Notes: a model not told the origin generated them from the letters alone. A DNA stretch of 11,535 nt from JAKSPM01 sp964450645 (GCA_964450645.1 CAYVEB010000039.1:1-11535); one strand, 5' to 3'. Counted from the first letter of the stretch, positions 1 through 6,478 are shown. Numbers and translations: made by a program.

Positions 1-63
1 AAAGTCTTTTTGCTGTAGCCACATATCAAACCATAAATGTATTTTTTTCTCTCTTTCATTCAT
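1..63 (-). CDS. N-terminal 21 codons of a possible NTF2/SnoaL-like protein (runs off window)
   Basis: An ATG at 63-61 on the minus strand is preceded by a GGGAGGGG-type ribosome binding site (about 70-77) and opens a frame that stays open to the window edge. The 21 visible residues begin MNEREKK and contain the string WFDMWLQQKD. From memory, WFDMWL followed by a Lys/Asp pair is typical of the start of small clostridial proteins in the NTF2-like/SnoaL superfamily (about 120 residues, cone-shaped fold, often of unknown ligand). Only about a sixth of such a protein is visible, so the assignment is tentative. The MNEREK start also recalls some insertion-sequence transposases, but the following residues do not fit a helix-turn-helix. 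The stretch is markedly more AT-rich than the genes to its right. The gene lies about 120 bp past the point where guaA homology stops and reads away from it. Confidence 0.45.
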   Translation of the reverse strand, partial: MNEREKKIHLWFDMWLQQKDF

Positions 64-185
64 CAACCGTTCCCCTCCCGTAAATTCTGATTTTATCGCT
101 TGTATGTAAAACTTACCCCCCTACCGCCAACTTACCCTCCTGAGAGCAAAACTTACCCTCCTAATCTCAAGCCGCCGACCTTTCA
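64..185. repeat. Repeat-bearing junction segment, possibly an IS21-like element end
   Basis: Three direct copies of AACTTACCC(C/T)CCT lie at 110-122, 129-141 and 150-162, with period 19 and then 21 bp, about two helical turns each. Read on the minus strand, each is AGGAGGGTAAGTT or AGGGGGGTAAGTT. IS21-family elements are known to carry several similar repeats of about 20 bp at their ends as transposase (IstA) binding sites, and this arrangement resembles one such end. GuaA homology on the minus strand stops at about 186, just before the repeats. No istA or istB coding sequence is seen, so this may be a solo end, a remnant, or an unrelated binding-site array upstream of the leftward gene at 63. 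Confidence 0.4.
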
Positions 186-650
186 TTAGAACCGCAAAAT
201 ATTGGTCCATCGTCCCCGCCAAATTGGCCTTCGCAATCTCGTCGCGGAAGATAAAGTCCACCTCCCGGAGAATGTCCAGCTTGTCCCGCGTGACCTCGCC
301 GAGAATCCGGATCGCAAGCCCCGGACCGGAAAACGGCTGGCGCATCACAAGATGTTCCGGCAGCCCCAGTTCCCGGCCCAGCTGCCGCACTTCGTCCTTG
401 AACAGCATCCGCAGCGGCTCAATGATCGCCTGAAAATCCATGTGTTCCGGCAGGGCGCCGACGTTGTGGTGACTCTTGATCACCGCTGCGCTGCCGTAGC
501 CGGATTCGATGACGTCCGGATAAATGGCCCCCTGCACCAGGTAGTCGACGCGGCCGAGCTTTTTCGCTTCCGCCTCAAAAACGCGGATAAACTCGTCGCC
601 AATGATTCTCCGCTTTGTCTTCGGATCCTGCGCAAAGCGTGAAAAAGGCC
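186..650 (-). pseudogene. guaA: Fragment of GMP synthase (guaA), truncated at both ends
   Basis: On the minus strand this encodes an internal piece of glutamine-hydrolysing GMP synthase, which makes GMP from XMP. Recognisable landmarks in order are DPKTKRRIIGDEFIRVFE, QGAIYPDVIES, VIKSHHNVGALPEHM, EPLRMLFKDEVRQLG, PFSGPGLAIRILGEVT and the DQYFAVL that precedes the family's RSVGVMGD motif. Roughly 150 residues are present, against about 510-525 in a full enzyme. The whole glutaminase domain and the SGGVDS ATP-pyrophosphatase loop are missing at the N-terminus. The last 75 or so residues (RSVGVMGD through PPATIEWE) are missing at the C-terminus. After AVL the frame runs into the repeat segment and ends at a TAG at about 121-123. 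Upstream, the frame has no start before a stop at 679-681, inside rsmE. The first in-frame ATG (537) is only the ordinary internal Met/Leu position before QGAIYPDVIES. It cannot be functional alone; an assembly junction is the other explanation. Confidence 0.85.
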
Positions 651-655
651 CCGCG

Positions 656-1387
656 CTAAAACTCGCCGCAGGCGAACATCAGCGCGGACAGAGCGCACAG
701 CGGCGCTGTCTCGCACCGCAGAATTCGCCGCCCCAGGGTGCAGATTTTCATCCCGCACTGGGCGGAGAAATCGACCTCGTCCTGGGTATAGCCACCCTCC
801 GGCCCGGTCATCAGGGCGGCGGTATGAAAGGTTCCGGCGGCAATGGCATCGCGAAAGGTTCTGGCGCGCTCGTTTTCATAGAAATTAACGGCAAGATCTG
901 CCTGCGCCGCCCGCCAAACGGCCTGCTCGTAGGAGTCCAGCGCCAGCACCCGCGGGATGCGGCCCCGCCCGGACTGCTGCGCGGCGGATTGGGCGATTTT
1001 TTGCCAGCGCTCAAGTTTTTTGGCGAGGGAAATCGCGTCCGGGCGGCTGACGCAGCGGCTGGAAGGAAAGGCGACGATCTCCGCTGCGCCAAGCTCCGTT
1101 GCCTTTTGGATCACGTGCTCGAGTTTGTCGGCCTTGGCGAAGGCCACGTAAACGCTGGCCCGCACGGACGGCTCGGAGGCCGACGAATCCCTGCTCTGGA
1201 CGACCAGGCTGATCTGGCCGGGGCTGACGTCGCTGACCGTGCAGCGGTAGTCCGTTCCCTGGCCGTCGCAGACGGTTACGGCGTCGCCGCGCTGCAGGCG
1301 CAGCACCTTCGCGTGGTCGGCTTGTTCCCCGGTGAGCGCCAGAAATTGTCCGCCCAGCGCCTCCGGCGGCAGAAAAAAACGAGGCAT
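656..1387 (-). CDS. rsmE: 16S rRNA (uracil-1498-N3)-methyltransferase RsmE
   Basis: A 243-residue protein of normal family length. RsmE transfers a methyl group from S-adenosylmethionine to N3 of U1498 in 16S rRNA of the 30S subunit, in the cytoplasm. It has an N-terminal PUA-like RNA-binding part (about residues 1-72) and a SPOUT/trefoil-knot methyltransferase domain. Visible family motifs are KADKLE (85-90), QKATELG (94-100), QSAAQQSGR (133-141), TGPEGG (194-199) and LGRRILRCETA (218-228), the last two forming the knotted SAM site. The ATG at 1387 is preceded by GGAG with a short spacer. It follows the SDR gene on the same strand, with a strong hairpin in the 61-bp gap, so the two are probably co-transcribed. 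Its stop codon lies within about 10 bp of the guaA fragment, leaving no normal 3' intergenic space. Confidence 0.95.
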   Translation of the reverse strand: MPRFFLPPEALGGQFLALTGEQADHAKVLRLQRGDAVTVCDGQGTDYRCTVSDVSPGQISLVVQSRDSSASEPSVRASVYVAFAKADKLEHVIQKATELGAAEIVAFPSSRCVSRPDAISLAKKLERWQKIAQSAAQQSGRGRIPRVLALDSYEQAVWRAAQADLAVNFYENERARTFRDAIAAGTFHTAALMTGPEGGYTQDEVDFSAQCGMKICTLGRRILRCETAPLCALSALMFACGEF

Positions 1388-1414
1388 TACAATTCTCCTA
1401 TGGGCTTAATTTTT

Positions 1415-1444
1415 CCCGGGGCCCGGCTTTCGTCCGGCCCCGGG
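1415..1444. other. GC-rich hairpin between SDR and rsmE
   Basis: CCCGGGGCCCGG (1415-1426) can pair with CCGGCCCCGGG (1434-1444) around a 7-nt loop, with one bulged base. It begins 4 bp past the SDR stop codon. On the minus strand it is followed by A-rich rather than T-rich sequence, so it does not look like a functional intrinsic terminator for the leftward unit. It could slow 3' decay, act as a processing site, or partly insulate rsmE from the SDR gene. Confidence 0.5.
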
Positions 1445-1448
1445 CGCT

Positions 1449-2195
1449 TTACGACCTGGCCAGGCCGTCCACACGCAGCACTTCGCCCGTGATATAGCTG
1501 GCCATAGGGCTTGCCAGGAACACAAAGGCGTTGGCGACGTCCTCCGGCTCGCCAATGCGGCGCAGCGGGATCTGGGCAATCATCGGCTCGATCACGGACT
1601 TGGGGACGGCCTGCATCATGTCCGTGTTGGTGATGCCCGGCGCGACGGCGTTGACCCGAATCCCATGGGGGCCAAGCTCCCGCGCCAGCGAGAGCGTCAT
1701 CCCGTTGACGGCGGCTTTGCTCGTGGGATAGGCCACGCCCGCGGGCTGGCCGTAGATGCTGACCATGCTGCTGGTGTTGAGAATGCATCCGCTGTGCCGC
1801 TGAATCATATGGGGCACGATGGCGCGAATACAGTAGAACGTGGCGTCCAAATTTAGCGACATGGTTTTGCGGAACATTTCCGGCGTGTAGCCGGTCAGCG
1901 GTTCCGAGGCGGACGTACCGGCGTTGTTGACGAGAATGTCCACGCGGTGATACCGCGCCACCACGTCGTCAAACGCGGCCTGAACGGACGCGTAATCGGA
2001 AAGATCGGGGCTGATGCCCTCGACGCTCCAAGCGCTGTTTTCGGCCCGAAGCTTTTCCACCGCGGCCTGGGCAGTCTGCGGACGCGAGCCGCAGACAATC
2101 ACGGCCGCGCCCTGCTCAAGAAAACTCCGCGCAATGGCGAACCCGATCCCACGGGTTCCACCGGTAATGATGGCGACTTGATCCTTTAACAACAT
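1449..2195 (-). CDS. Short-chain dehydrogenase/reductase (SDR), FabG-like
   Basis: A 248-residue classical SDR, a cytoplasmic NAD(P)H-dependent oxidoreductase whose substrate cannot be read from sequence. It shows the glycine-rich cofactor loop TGGTRGIG (11-18), an acidic Asp near the adenine (D64), NNAG (90-93), active-site Asn N115, Ser in NTSS (140-143) and the catalytic pair Y156/K160 in YPTSK. APGIT (185-189) follows as expected. Ser37-Arg38 after the second strand suggest an NADP(H) preference (inference). I chose the ATG at 2195 because AGGAG lies about 9 bp upstream and the Rossmann strand begins directly. An in-frame ATG at 2225 would add ten residues that do not fit. The C-terminus reads RVDGLARS rather than the usual VDGG. 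FabG is one possibility, but no other fatty-acid genes are nearby, so a general SDR name is safer. It is the first gene of a leftward unit with rsmE and has a consensus promoter. Confidence 0.9.
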   Translation of the reverse strand: MLLKDQVAIITGGTRGIGFAIARSFLEQGAAVIVCGSRPQTAQAAVEKLRAENSAWSVEGISPDLSDYASVQAAFDDVVARYHRVDILVNNAGTSASEPLTGYTPEMFRKTMSLNLDATFYCIRAIVPHMIQRHSGCILNTSSMVSIYGQPAGVAYPTSKAAVNGMTLSLARELGPHGIRVNAVAPGITNTDMMQAVPKSVIEPMIAQIPLRRIGEPEDVANAFVFLASPMASYITGEVLRVDGLARS

Positions 2196-2253
2196 ACAAA
2201 TTTGCTCCTCTCTGACAATTTCCATGAGGCTACAACCCCATTTTGCATTTTTT

Positions 2254-2281
2254 ATTATAGCATTTTACGGAAACATGTCAA
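2254..2281 (-). promoter_or_regulatory. Consensus sigma-A promoter for the SDR-rsmE unit
   Basis: On the minus strand TTGACA (2281-2276) and TATAAT (2259-2254) are separated by 16 bp. Both hexamers match the sigma-70/sigma-A consensus exactly. The predicted start near 2247 gives a leader of about 50 nt ahead of the SDR start codon. Confidence 0.8.
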
Positions 2282-2308
2282 CCGCCTTGCCCCGATTTTT
2301 TGCCTGTC

Positions 2309-2337
2309 TTGCAAATTGCCGGAGGGTATGGTATAAT
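2309..2337 (+). promoter_or_regulatory. Sigma-A promoter with extended -10 for the HAD unit
   Basis: TTGCAA (2309-2314) and TATAAT (2332-2337) are 17 bp apart, with TGG immediately before the -10 box giving an extended TGnTATAAT. The predicted start is near 2344, about 27 nt ahead of the HAD start codon. It fires away from the SDR promoter; the two -35 boxes are 27 bp apart. Confidence 0.8.
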
Positions 2338-2370
2338 TTTCCTGTTAACCGGCAATTTTGGAGGAGCGCT

Positions 2371-3003
2371 ATGAAACAGGGAATCATTTGGGATCTGGAC
2401 GGCACCATGTGGGATTCCAGCTTCCAGGTACACCGAGCCTGGAACGCATACATGCGTGAGCATGGAATTCCGATGCGCTTTGCGCAAGACGACGTGCGGA
2501 GCTTTTGCGGCAGGACCAACGAGGAAATCGCGGCGCTCATCTTCCCGGACGCGGACGAAGCGTGGCGGGTCGGGGTTGTGCTCGGCTGCTGCGCGTACGA
2601 AAATATTCCGCTGGCACAGTACGGCGGGGAGCTGTTCGAGGGGCTGCTGCCGGTTTTGGAGCGGCTGCACGGGCGATATCACATGTCCGTGGTGAGCAAC
2701 TGCGGCCTGGGGTATATCGAGGCGTTTTTCCGGGGCAATCACACCGGCCGGTATTTTGACGACAGCGAAAACGCTGCACACACGGGGCTTGGAAAGGCGG
2801 AGAACATCCGTCTGGTGATGGCGCGCAACGGTCTGGAGAAGGCCGTTTACATTGGCGACACGACGGGCGACTGCAAGGCCGCCGCCGCCGCGGGAATTCC
2901 GTTCGTCTTTGCCGCCTATGGCTATGGCGACGTCCCGGGGGCCAGATGGCGCATCGACCGTCTTTCCCAGCTGCCCGGCCTGATTCCGCAAATTTTAAAG
3001 TGA
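2371..3003 (+). CDS. HAD-family phosphatase (phosphoglycolate phosphatase-like)
   Basis: A 210-residue haloacid-dehalogenase superfamily hydrolase, probably a cytoplasmic Mg-dependent phosphatase for a small phosphorylated metabolite. All four HAD motifs are visible: DLDGT with nucleophile D8 and acid/base D10, Ser109 in VVSN (motif II), Lys142 in GLGKAENI (motif III) and IGDTTGD with D163/D167 (motif IV). A helical C1-type cap of about 65 residues (roughly 16-80) sits between motifs I and II, as in phosphoglycolate phosphatase (Gph) and beta-phosphoglucomutase relatives. The cap has no signature that fixes the substrate. The ATG at 2371 is chosen because GGAGGAG lies at 2360-2366 and the DxD strand starts at once. 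The open frame extends upstream to 2224, but that part contains the promoter. The gene is followed 18 bp later by a small membrane-protein gene on the same strand. Confidence 0.9.
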   Translation: MKQGIIWDLDGTMWDSSFQVHRAWNAYMREHGIPMRFAQDDVRSFCGRTNEEIAALIFPDADEAWRVGVVLGCCAYENIPLAQYGGELFEGLLPVLERLHGRYHMSVVSNCGLGYIEAFFRGNHTGRYFDDSENAAHTGLGKAENIRLVMARNGLEKAVYIGDTTGDCKAAAAAGIPFVFAAYGYGDVPGARWRIDRLSQLPGLIPQILK

Positions 3004-3021
3004 CGCAGGGAGGATGTTGTT

Positions 3022-3375
3022 ATGCGCAAACAAAAAGGATACCTTTTGCTGGGGCTTGCGCTGGTGCTGATTTTGGCGGCGCTGGTCATCGCGTTGTCGT
3101 TCTTTTGGGAAGCGCCGTCGCGGGCCGAGACGGCGTCGGAGAGCGGCGCGTCAGGCCAGATTCTGACGGATTCCGCCGAACCGGCCGAACCGTCGGAGCA
3201 TCCCCAGCCGTCCCAGGACGTGGCCGAACCCAGCGGGGAGACCGTCTATGAGACAACGGAACCTCCGGTGCAGACGGAGGAGACCGCCAATGTGTTCCCC
3301 CAGATTCCAGTGGAGCCTACCGCCGTTTTGCCCACGGTTCCGCGCGTTCCCATGGACGACGTCAGCGAAGACTAA
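3022..3375 (+). CDS. Small membrane-anchored protein with Pro/Glu/Ser/Thr-rich tail
   Basis: A 117-residue protein of unknown function. A basic N-terminus (MRKQKG) precedes a hydrophobic segment at about residues 7-29. The remaining 88 or so residues are low complexity, acidic, and rich in Pro, Glu, Ser and Thr with no cysteine. This predicts a signal anchor or uncleaved signal with the tail outside the membrane, possibly threading the wall; there is no lipobox. RAE near residue 35 could be a weak signal-peptidase site. A GGGAGG ribosome binding site lies at 3008-3013, 8 bp from the ATG, and the gene starts 18 bp after the HAD stop codon, so the two are probably co-transcribed. No recognised domain is visible; such tails vary fast, so homologues may be few. 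A strong terminator follows. Confidence 0.75.
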   Translation: MRKQKGYLLLGLALVLILAALVIALSFFWEAPSRAETASESGASGQILTDSAEPAEPSEHPQPSQDVAEPSGETVYETTEPPVQTEETANVFPQIPVEPTAVLPTVPRVPMDDVSED

Positions 3376-3390
3376 CTACGGCCCAAAAAC

Positions 3391-3434
3391 ACCGGGGATC
3401 CCGCCCGTTCGCAGGATCCCCGGTATTTCATTTT
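3391..3434. terminator. Bidirectional intrinsic terminator
   Basis: ACCGGGGATCC (3391-3401) pairs perfectly with GGATCCCCGGT (3414-3424), an 11-bp stem. On the plus strand it is followed by ATTTCATTTT (3425-3434). On the minus strand it is followed by GTTTTTGGG (3390-3382). It sits between convergent genes and serves both the HAD unit and the SLH protein gene. Confidence 0.85.
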
Positions 3435-6411
3435 ACCGCGTGATCAAGATAAACTGCATTAACATCCTGGCGACTTCCGCGCGGGAGGAGAGTCCCTTGG
3501 GATCTAAAATTCCGTTTCCTTTGCCGCTGAGGATGCCCTTGCCCACAGCCCAGCGCATGGCGCTCGTGGCAAAGCCGGAGATCCGGCTCCTGTCCGTGAA
3601 AGCTCCGAGCGAACCGGCGGCGGAGGTGTCCTCCCCGATGTAGGCGGCGAAGCGGTACAAGATGGCCGCCGTCTGCTCGCGGGTGATGTTGGCGTCGGGC
3701 TGGAACAGCGTCGGTGTGACGCCGGACACAATGCCGGTTTCGGCGGCCCAGTCGATGGCGCCGGTATACCACTTCCCGGCCTTGACGTCGGTGAACGCGG
3801 CCCTTGCGGCCGCGCTGGGCCGGTTTGCGTACCGCCACAGGACGTTGACCAGCATGGCGCGGGTCATGGGCGTGCCGGGAGAGAACGCGGTGGTCGTGAC
3901 GCCGGAAAAGAGTCCCTTGTCCACGGTGAAGTCCACGGCACTGTGGTACCAGGCGGTTGCGGATACGTCCTGGAAGTTCTTCGACGGGCAGCCGACGGCG
4001 GGAATCGAGCGGGTCTGGACGTCGCCGCAGCGCGTGCAGATGTGCTGTTCGCTGCCGATGTTGTGGAATCCGGCGGCTGAGACCTGTTCCCAGGGGCCGT
4101 ATGCGTGCCCAAGCGGCGCGGTTTGCTCGGTGTAGGTGTCGCCGCAGGAGCAGATGTAGCCGATATAGCCGCCCTCGGTGCAGGTGGGCGATTGACTTGC
4201 ATAGACAGAGTATTTGTGTACGTGCTCGCCGGGCTCTTGTGGTTCGGTTGTGTAGCGCTGCGCGGTCTGATTCATACCGTAGAGCGCCACCGCCGACTGA
4301 TTATTGAGATAGCAGCCGAATTCCCGTGCCGCGGCGTTATATTGCAGCGTCAGCGAAGGATACTGGGCGCTGGCGACGATCGCCTTGCCTTTGTCGCAGG
4401 AGATTGCCCAATACGCCGGGGTGTCCGCCGTGTCCGCCGCATACAGGACGCTGGAACTGCCGTTGAGGGCCAGGTATTTTCCGCTGTTTGTCATGCGGAG
4501 GGTGTAATACGTCGTGCCCGCCACCGGTTCGGCCTTGTAGACATAGCGATCGGTGACGCCGGTTAAAAGGTCCCCCTGCACGGCCATGCCTGCGTTTTCC
4601 AGCGCGGCCGCGTTGCCGGAGCTTTCAAACGGCTCGGCGCGCAGGACACTGTCCCCGCCCGTCAGGACGTATTCGCCGGTCCAGTCGTCCGCCTGGCGGT
4701 CGATCAGGCGAAAGCCCATTTCACCAGTCGGATAGATCCGGTAGGCGTAGAGCGCGTAGAGCGTGGCGCTGGCCCGCGTGAGCGGATACGCGTCGCCGGC
4801 GGCATAATACGTGGGCAGGATGTCCGTTTCTTGGACGGGCGTTTCGGCCCAGCCCAGGAATTGGTAATGGTAGTAATCCGACGCGGGCGTGCCGCTGGGC
4901 GTGGGCAAAACGATCGATTCGCCCAGATAGCCCTGGCTGTCGGGCTGGGTGACGCCGTCGGGGACGTGGTAGGTGACGGATGCGCGCGCCTTGGCGGCGA
5001 ATTGCACGGTCACTGTGCAGTCCTGGGTGACGTTTTGCACGGTAAATTGATCGCCGTCCCGGATCAAGGCGGCGGCCCCTTCCGGCTTGACGGACGCCCC
5101 GGCGACATAGCAGCCGGGATTCGGCGTGGCGGTGATCGTGGAGCCGCTGAGTACAGCGCTGCCCATGGCCGGGTCGGAGACTTCGACGCGGACGGTATAG
5201 GAGCTGCTGGAGGCGTACATGGTCCACGTCGAGAGGACGGTCTGATAGGTGTCCACGTTGCCCTTGCCGGGATAGTCGTCTTCGGAGGAGACGACGATGG
5301 GGAACGCGGCATAATTGCTCCGCGCGGCGGAGTAGGAGTATCCGGCATAGGCCGGATCCCAGGAGCCGTGCTCCTGCTTCATGGCGGCAATCGCCTCGGC
5401 GACGGTGCTGCCGCCGCGCATCGCATTCCAGAAGGTTTCCTCATAGAGATAGTCGCCGTCGAAGGTGACGGACTGGCTGTAGCCGTACACGACTTCCACG
5501 CCGTGCGCCCGCAGCGGGCGGAATATGCCGTCGGTGGCCATGCCCAGGCAGATGGCCATCCAGACGATGCCGTGGGGACTGTCGGACTGCATATGGTTGG
5601 AAATGGCGGTTCCGTTGACCAGGTAGTAGTACATCTGGCCGTAGTGCCCGCCGTAGTAGGCGTTGCCGTCCGCATAGTCGGCGTTTGTGATGCCGGCGCC
5701 GGATTGCAGGCAGAGATAAGAGGTGGTCGCGCCGGAGGTGTAATCTTCGCCGTTGGCGTAGTCGGTGTCGCCGTGGCTGTCGAGCAGGACAATCGCGCCG
5801 TTGGAGATGGCACCGGCCACGGTGTCGATGGTCGCGGAGGAGCCGGAATAGAGGTTGTAGGTGCCGCCGGTGGCCTTGGCAATGGATTGCGCCTCGCGGC
5901 GGTACTGCTGGGTAAAGTCGGGGTCGATCCCATAATACGGGCCGATCACATAGACGTCCGCACCGTCGGGCGTGCCGCCCTTGGCCGCGTAGGAAATCGT
6001 TTCCGTTTCAGACGAGGACGTCACGCTTTGCGCGTCCGCGTCCCGAAGGAGCTGCCGCAGGCGGGTGCTGTATTTGCAGGCGACGCCGGCGGAGGTCATG
6101 AAGGTAAAGCTGTCGTCACCGTGCCAGGCCAGGGTACCGTCCACGTAGAGATCGGAGGCCTCTACAAGCCGCGCCACCCGGTCGATCTGCACGTCTGCGA
6201 CGGAAGCGGTTGTGCCCATGGCCGACATGGTCCGCTGCTCAAACTGGGTGATTTCGTCCCAGAGGGTATCGACCAGCGCGTACTGCGCATCGGAGATGGG
6301 CTTGACCTGCCCGGCTGCCTCCGGCTGATTCTCGGCGGCGGCGGATGGAAGCATCCCGAAGCAAAGCGCCAGGACAAGGCACAATGCAAGAATTCGCAAG
6401 TAACGTTTCAT
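3433..6411 (-). CDS. Secreted SLH-domain protein with caspase-fold (clan CD) peptidase-like region
   Basis: A 992-residue exported surface protein. A signal peptide (about 1-26: basic MKRYLR, hydrophobic LALCLVLALCFGM, then PSAAA) is followed by an N-terminal region and then, around 150-350, an alpha/beta stretch. There AIVLLDSHGDT (H213) and, 75 residues on, GIVWMAICLGM (C288) resemble the His-Gly and Cys motifs of clan CD (caspase/CHAT/clostripain-like) cysteine peptidases. Residues about 403-475 and 476-556 look like InlB-type beta modules (a FLGWAETP core in the second). Residues about 562-715 resemble a surface module starting GEYVLTGG. A Cys/His-rich linker (728-808) follows. Three SLH domains (about 812-864, 872-924, 936-990) would bind pyruvylated wall polymer. 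The peptidase role is inferred; activity and substrate are unknown. The start has AGAAGGG 9 bp upstream. It is a single-gene unit ending at the shared terminator. Confidence 0.85.
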   Translation of the reverse strand: MKRYLRILALCLVLALCFGMLPSAAAENQPEAAGQVKPISDAQYALVDTLWDEITQFEQRTMSAMGTTASVADVQIDRVARLVEASDLYVDGTLAWHGDDSFTFMTSAGVACKYSTRLRQLLRDADAQSVTSSSETETISYAAKGGTPDGADVYVIGPYYGIDPDFTQQYRREAQSIAKATGGTYNLYSGSSATIDTVAGAISNGAIVLLDSHGDTDYANGEDYTSGATTSYLCLQSGAGITNADYADGNAYYGGHYGQMYYYLVNGTAISNHMQSDSPHGIVWMAICLGMATDGIFRPLRAHGVEVVYGYSQSVTFDGDYLYEETFWNAMRGGSTVAEAIAAMKQEHGSWDPAYAGYSYSAARSNYAAFPIVVSSEDDYPGKGNVDTYQTVLSTWTMYASSSSYTVRVEVSDPAMGSAVLSGSTITATPNPGCYVAGASVKPEGAAALIRDGDQFTVQNVTQDCTVTVQFAAKARASVTYHVPDGVTQPDSQGYLGESIVLPTPSGTPASDYYHYQFLGWAETPVQETDILPTYYAAGDAYPLTRASATLYALYAYRIYPTGEMGFRLIDRQADDWTGEYVLTGGDSVLRAEPFESSGNAAALENAGMAVQGDLLTGVTDRYVYKAEPVAGTTYYTLRMTNSGKYLALNGSSSVLYAADTADTPAYWAISCDKGKAIVASAQYPSLTLQYNAAAREFGCYLNNQSAVALYGMNQTAQRYTTEPQEPGEHVHKYSVYASQSPTCTEGGYIGYICSCGDTYTEQTAPLGHAYGPWEQVSAAGFHNIGSEQHICTRCGDVQTRSIPAVGCPSKNFQDVSATAWYHSAVDFTVDKGLFSGVTTTAFSPGTPMTRAMLVNVLWRYANRPSAAARAAFTDVKAGKWYTGAIDWAAETGIVSGVTPTLFQPDANITREQTAAILYRFAAYIGEDTSAAGSLGAFTDRSRISGFATSAMRWAVGKGILSGKGNGILDPKGLSSRAEVARMLMQFILITR

Positions 6412-6451
6412 ATTGTGTTTCCCTTCTTTCTGTGAAAATATGAATAAAAAG

Positions 6452-6478
6452 CAGACAAAGTCTGTTTCAGACTGTCAA
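6452..6478 (-). promoter_or_regulatory. TTGACA box with overlapping palindromes upstream of the SLH gene
   Basis: On the minus strand TTGACA (6478-6473) lies 62 bp ahead of the SLH protein start codon. Its last base overlaps the perfect palindrome AGTCTG-TTT-CAGACT (6459-6473, given on plus). That palindrome shares its inner GTCTG with a second one, CAGAC-AAA-GTCTG (6452-6464). No good -10 box lies at 16-18 bp spacing, so promoter activity is uncertain. The palindromes could be an operator or two mutually exclusive hairpins. Confidence 0.45.

Noticed and set aside
64..185. Complete insertion sequence or CRISPR array
   Set aside because: There is no transposase, no inverted partner and no target duplication within view; three short repeats with unequal spacing of only 6-8 bp are not a CRISPR array.
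1415..1444. Intrinsic terminator after the SDR gene
   Set aside because: The stem is strong, but no T-run follows it on either strand.
602..1492. 296-residue open frame on the plus strand
   Set aside because: It is antisense to rsmE and the guaA fragment, and its composition is that of a shadow frame.
2196..2225. Longer SDR start at 2225
   Set aside because: The ten extra residues do not fit the family, and the AGGAG site is placed for the ATG at 2195.
4831..6435. 534-residue open frame on the plus strand
   Set aside because: It lies antisense to the well-supported SLH protein gene, is dominated by Gly/Ala/Val/Arg as expected of a GC-rich shadow frame, and has no recognisable domain.
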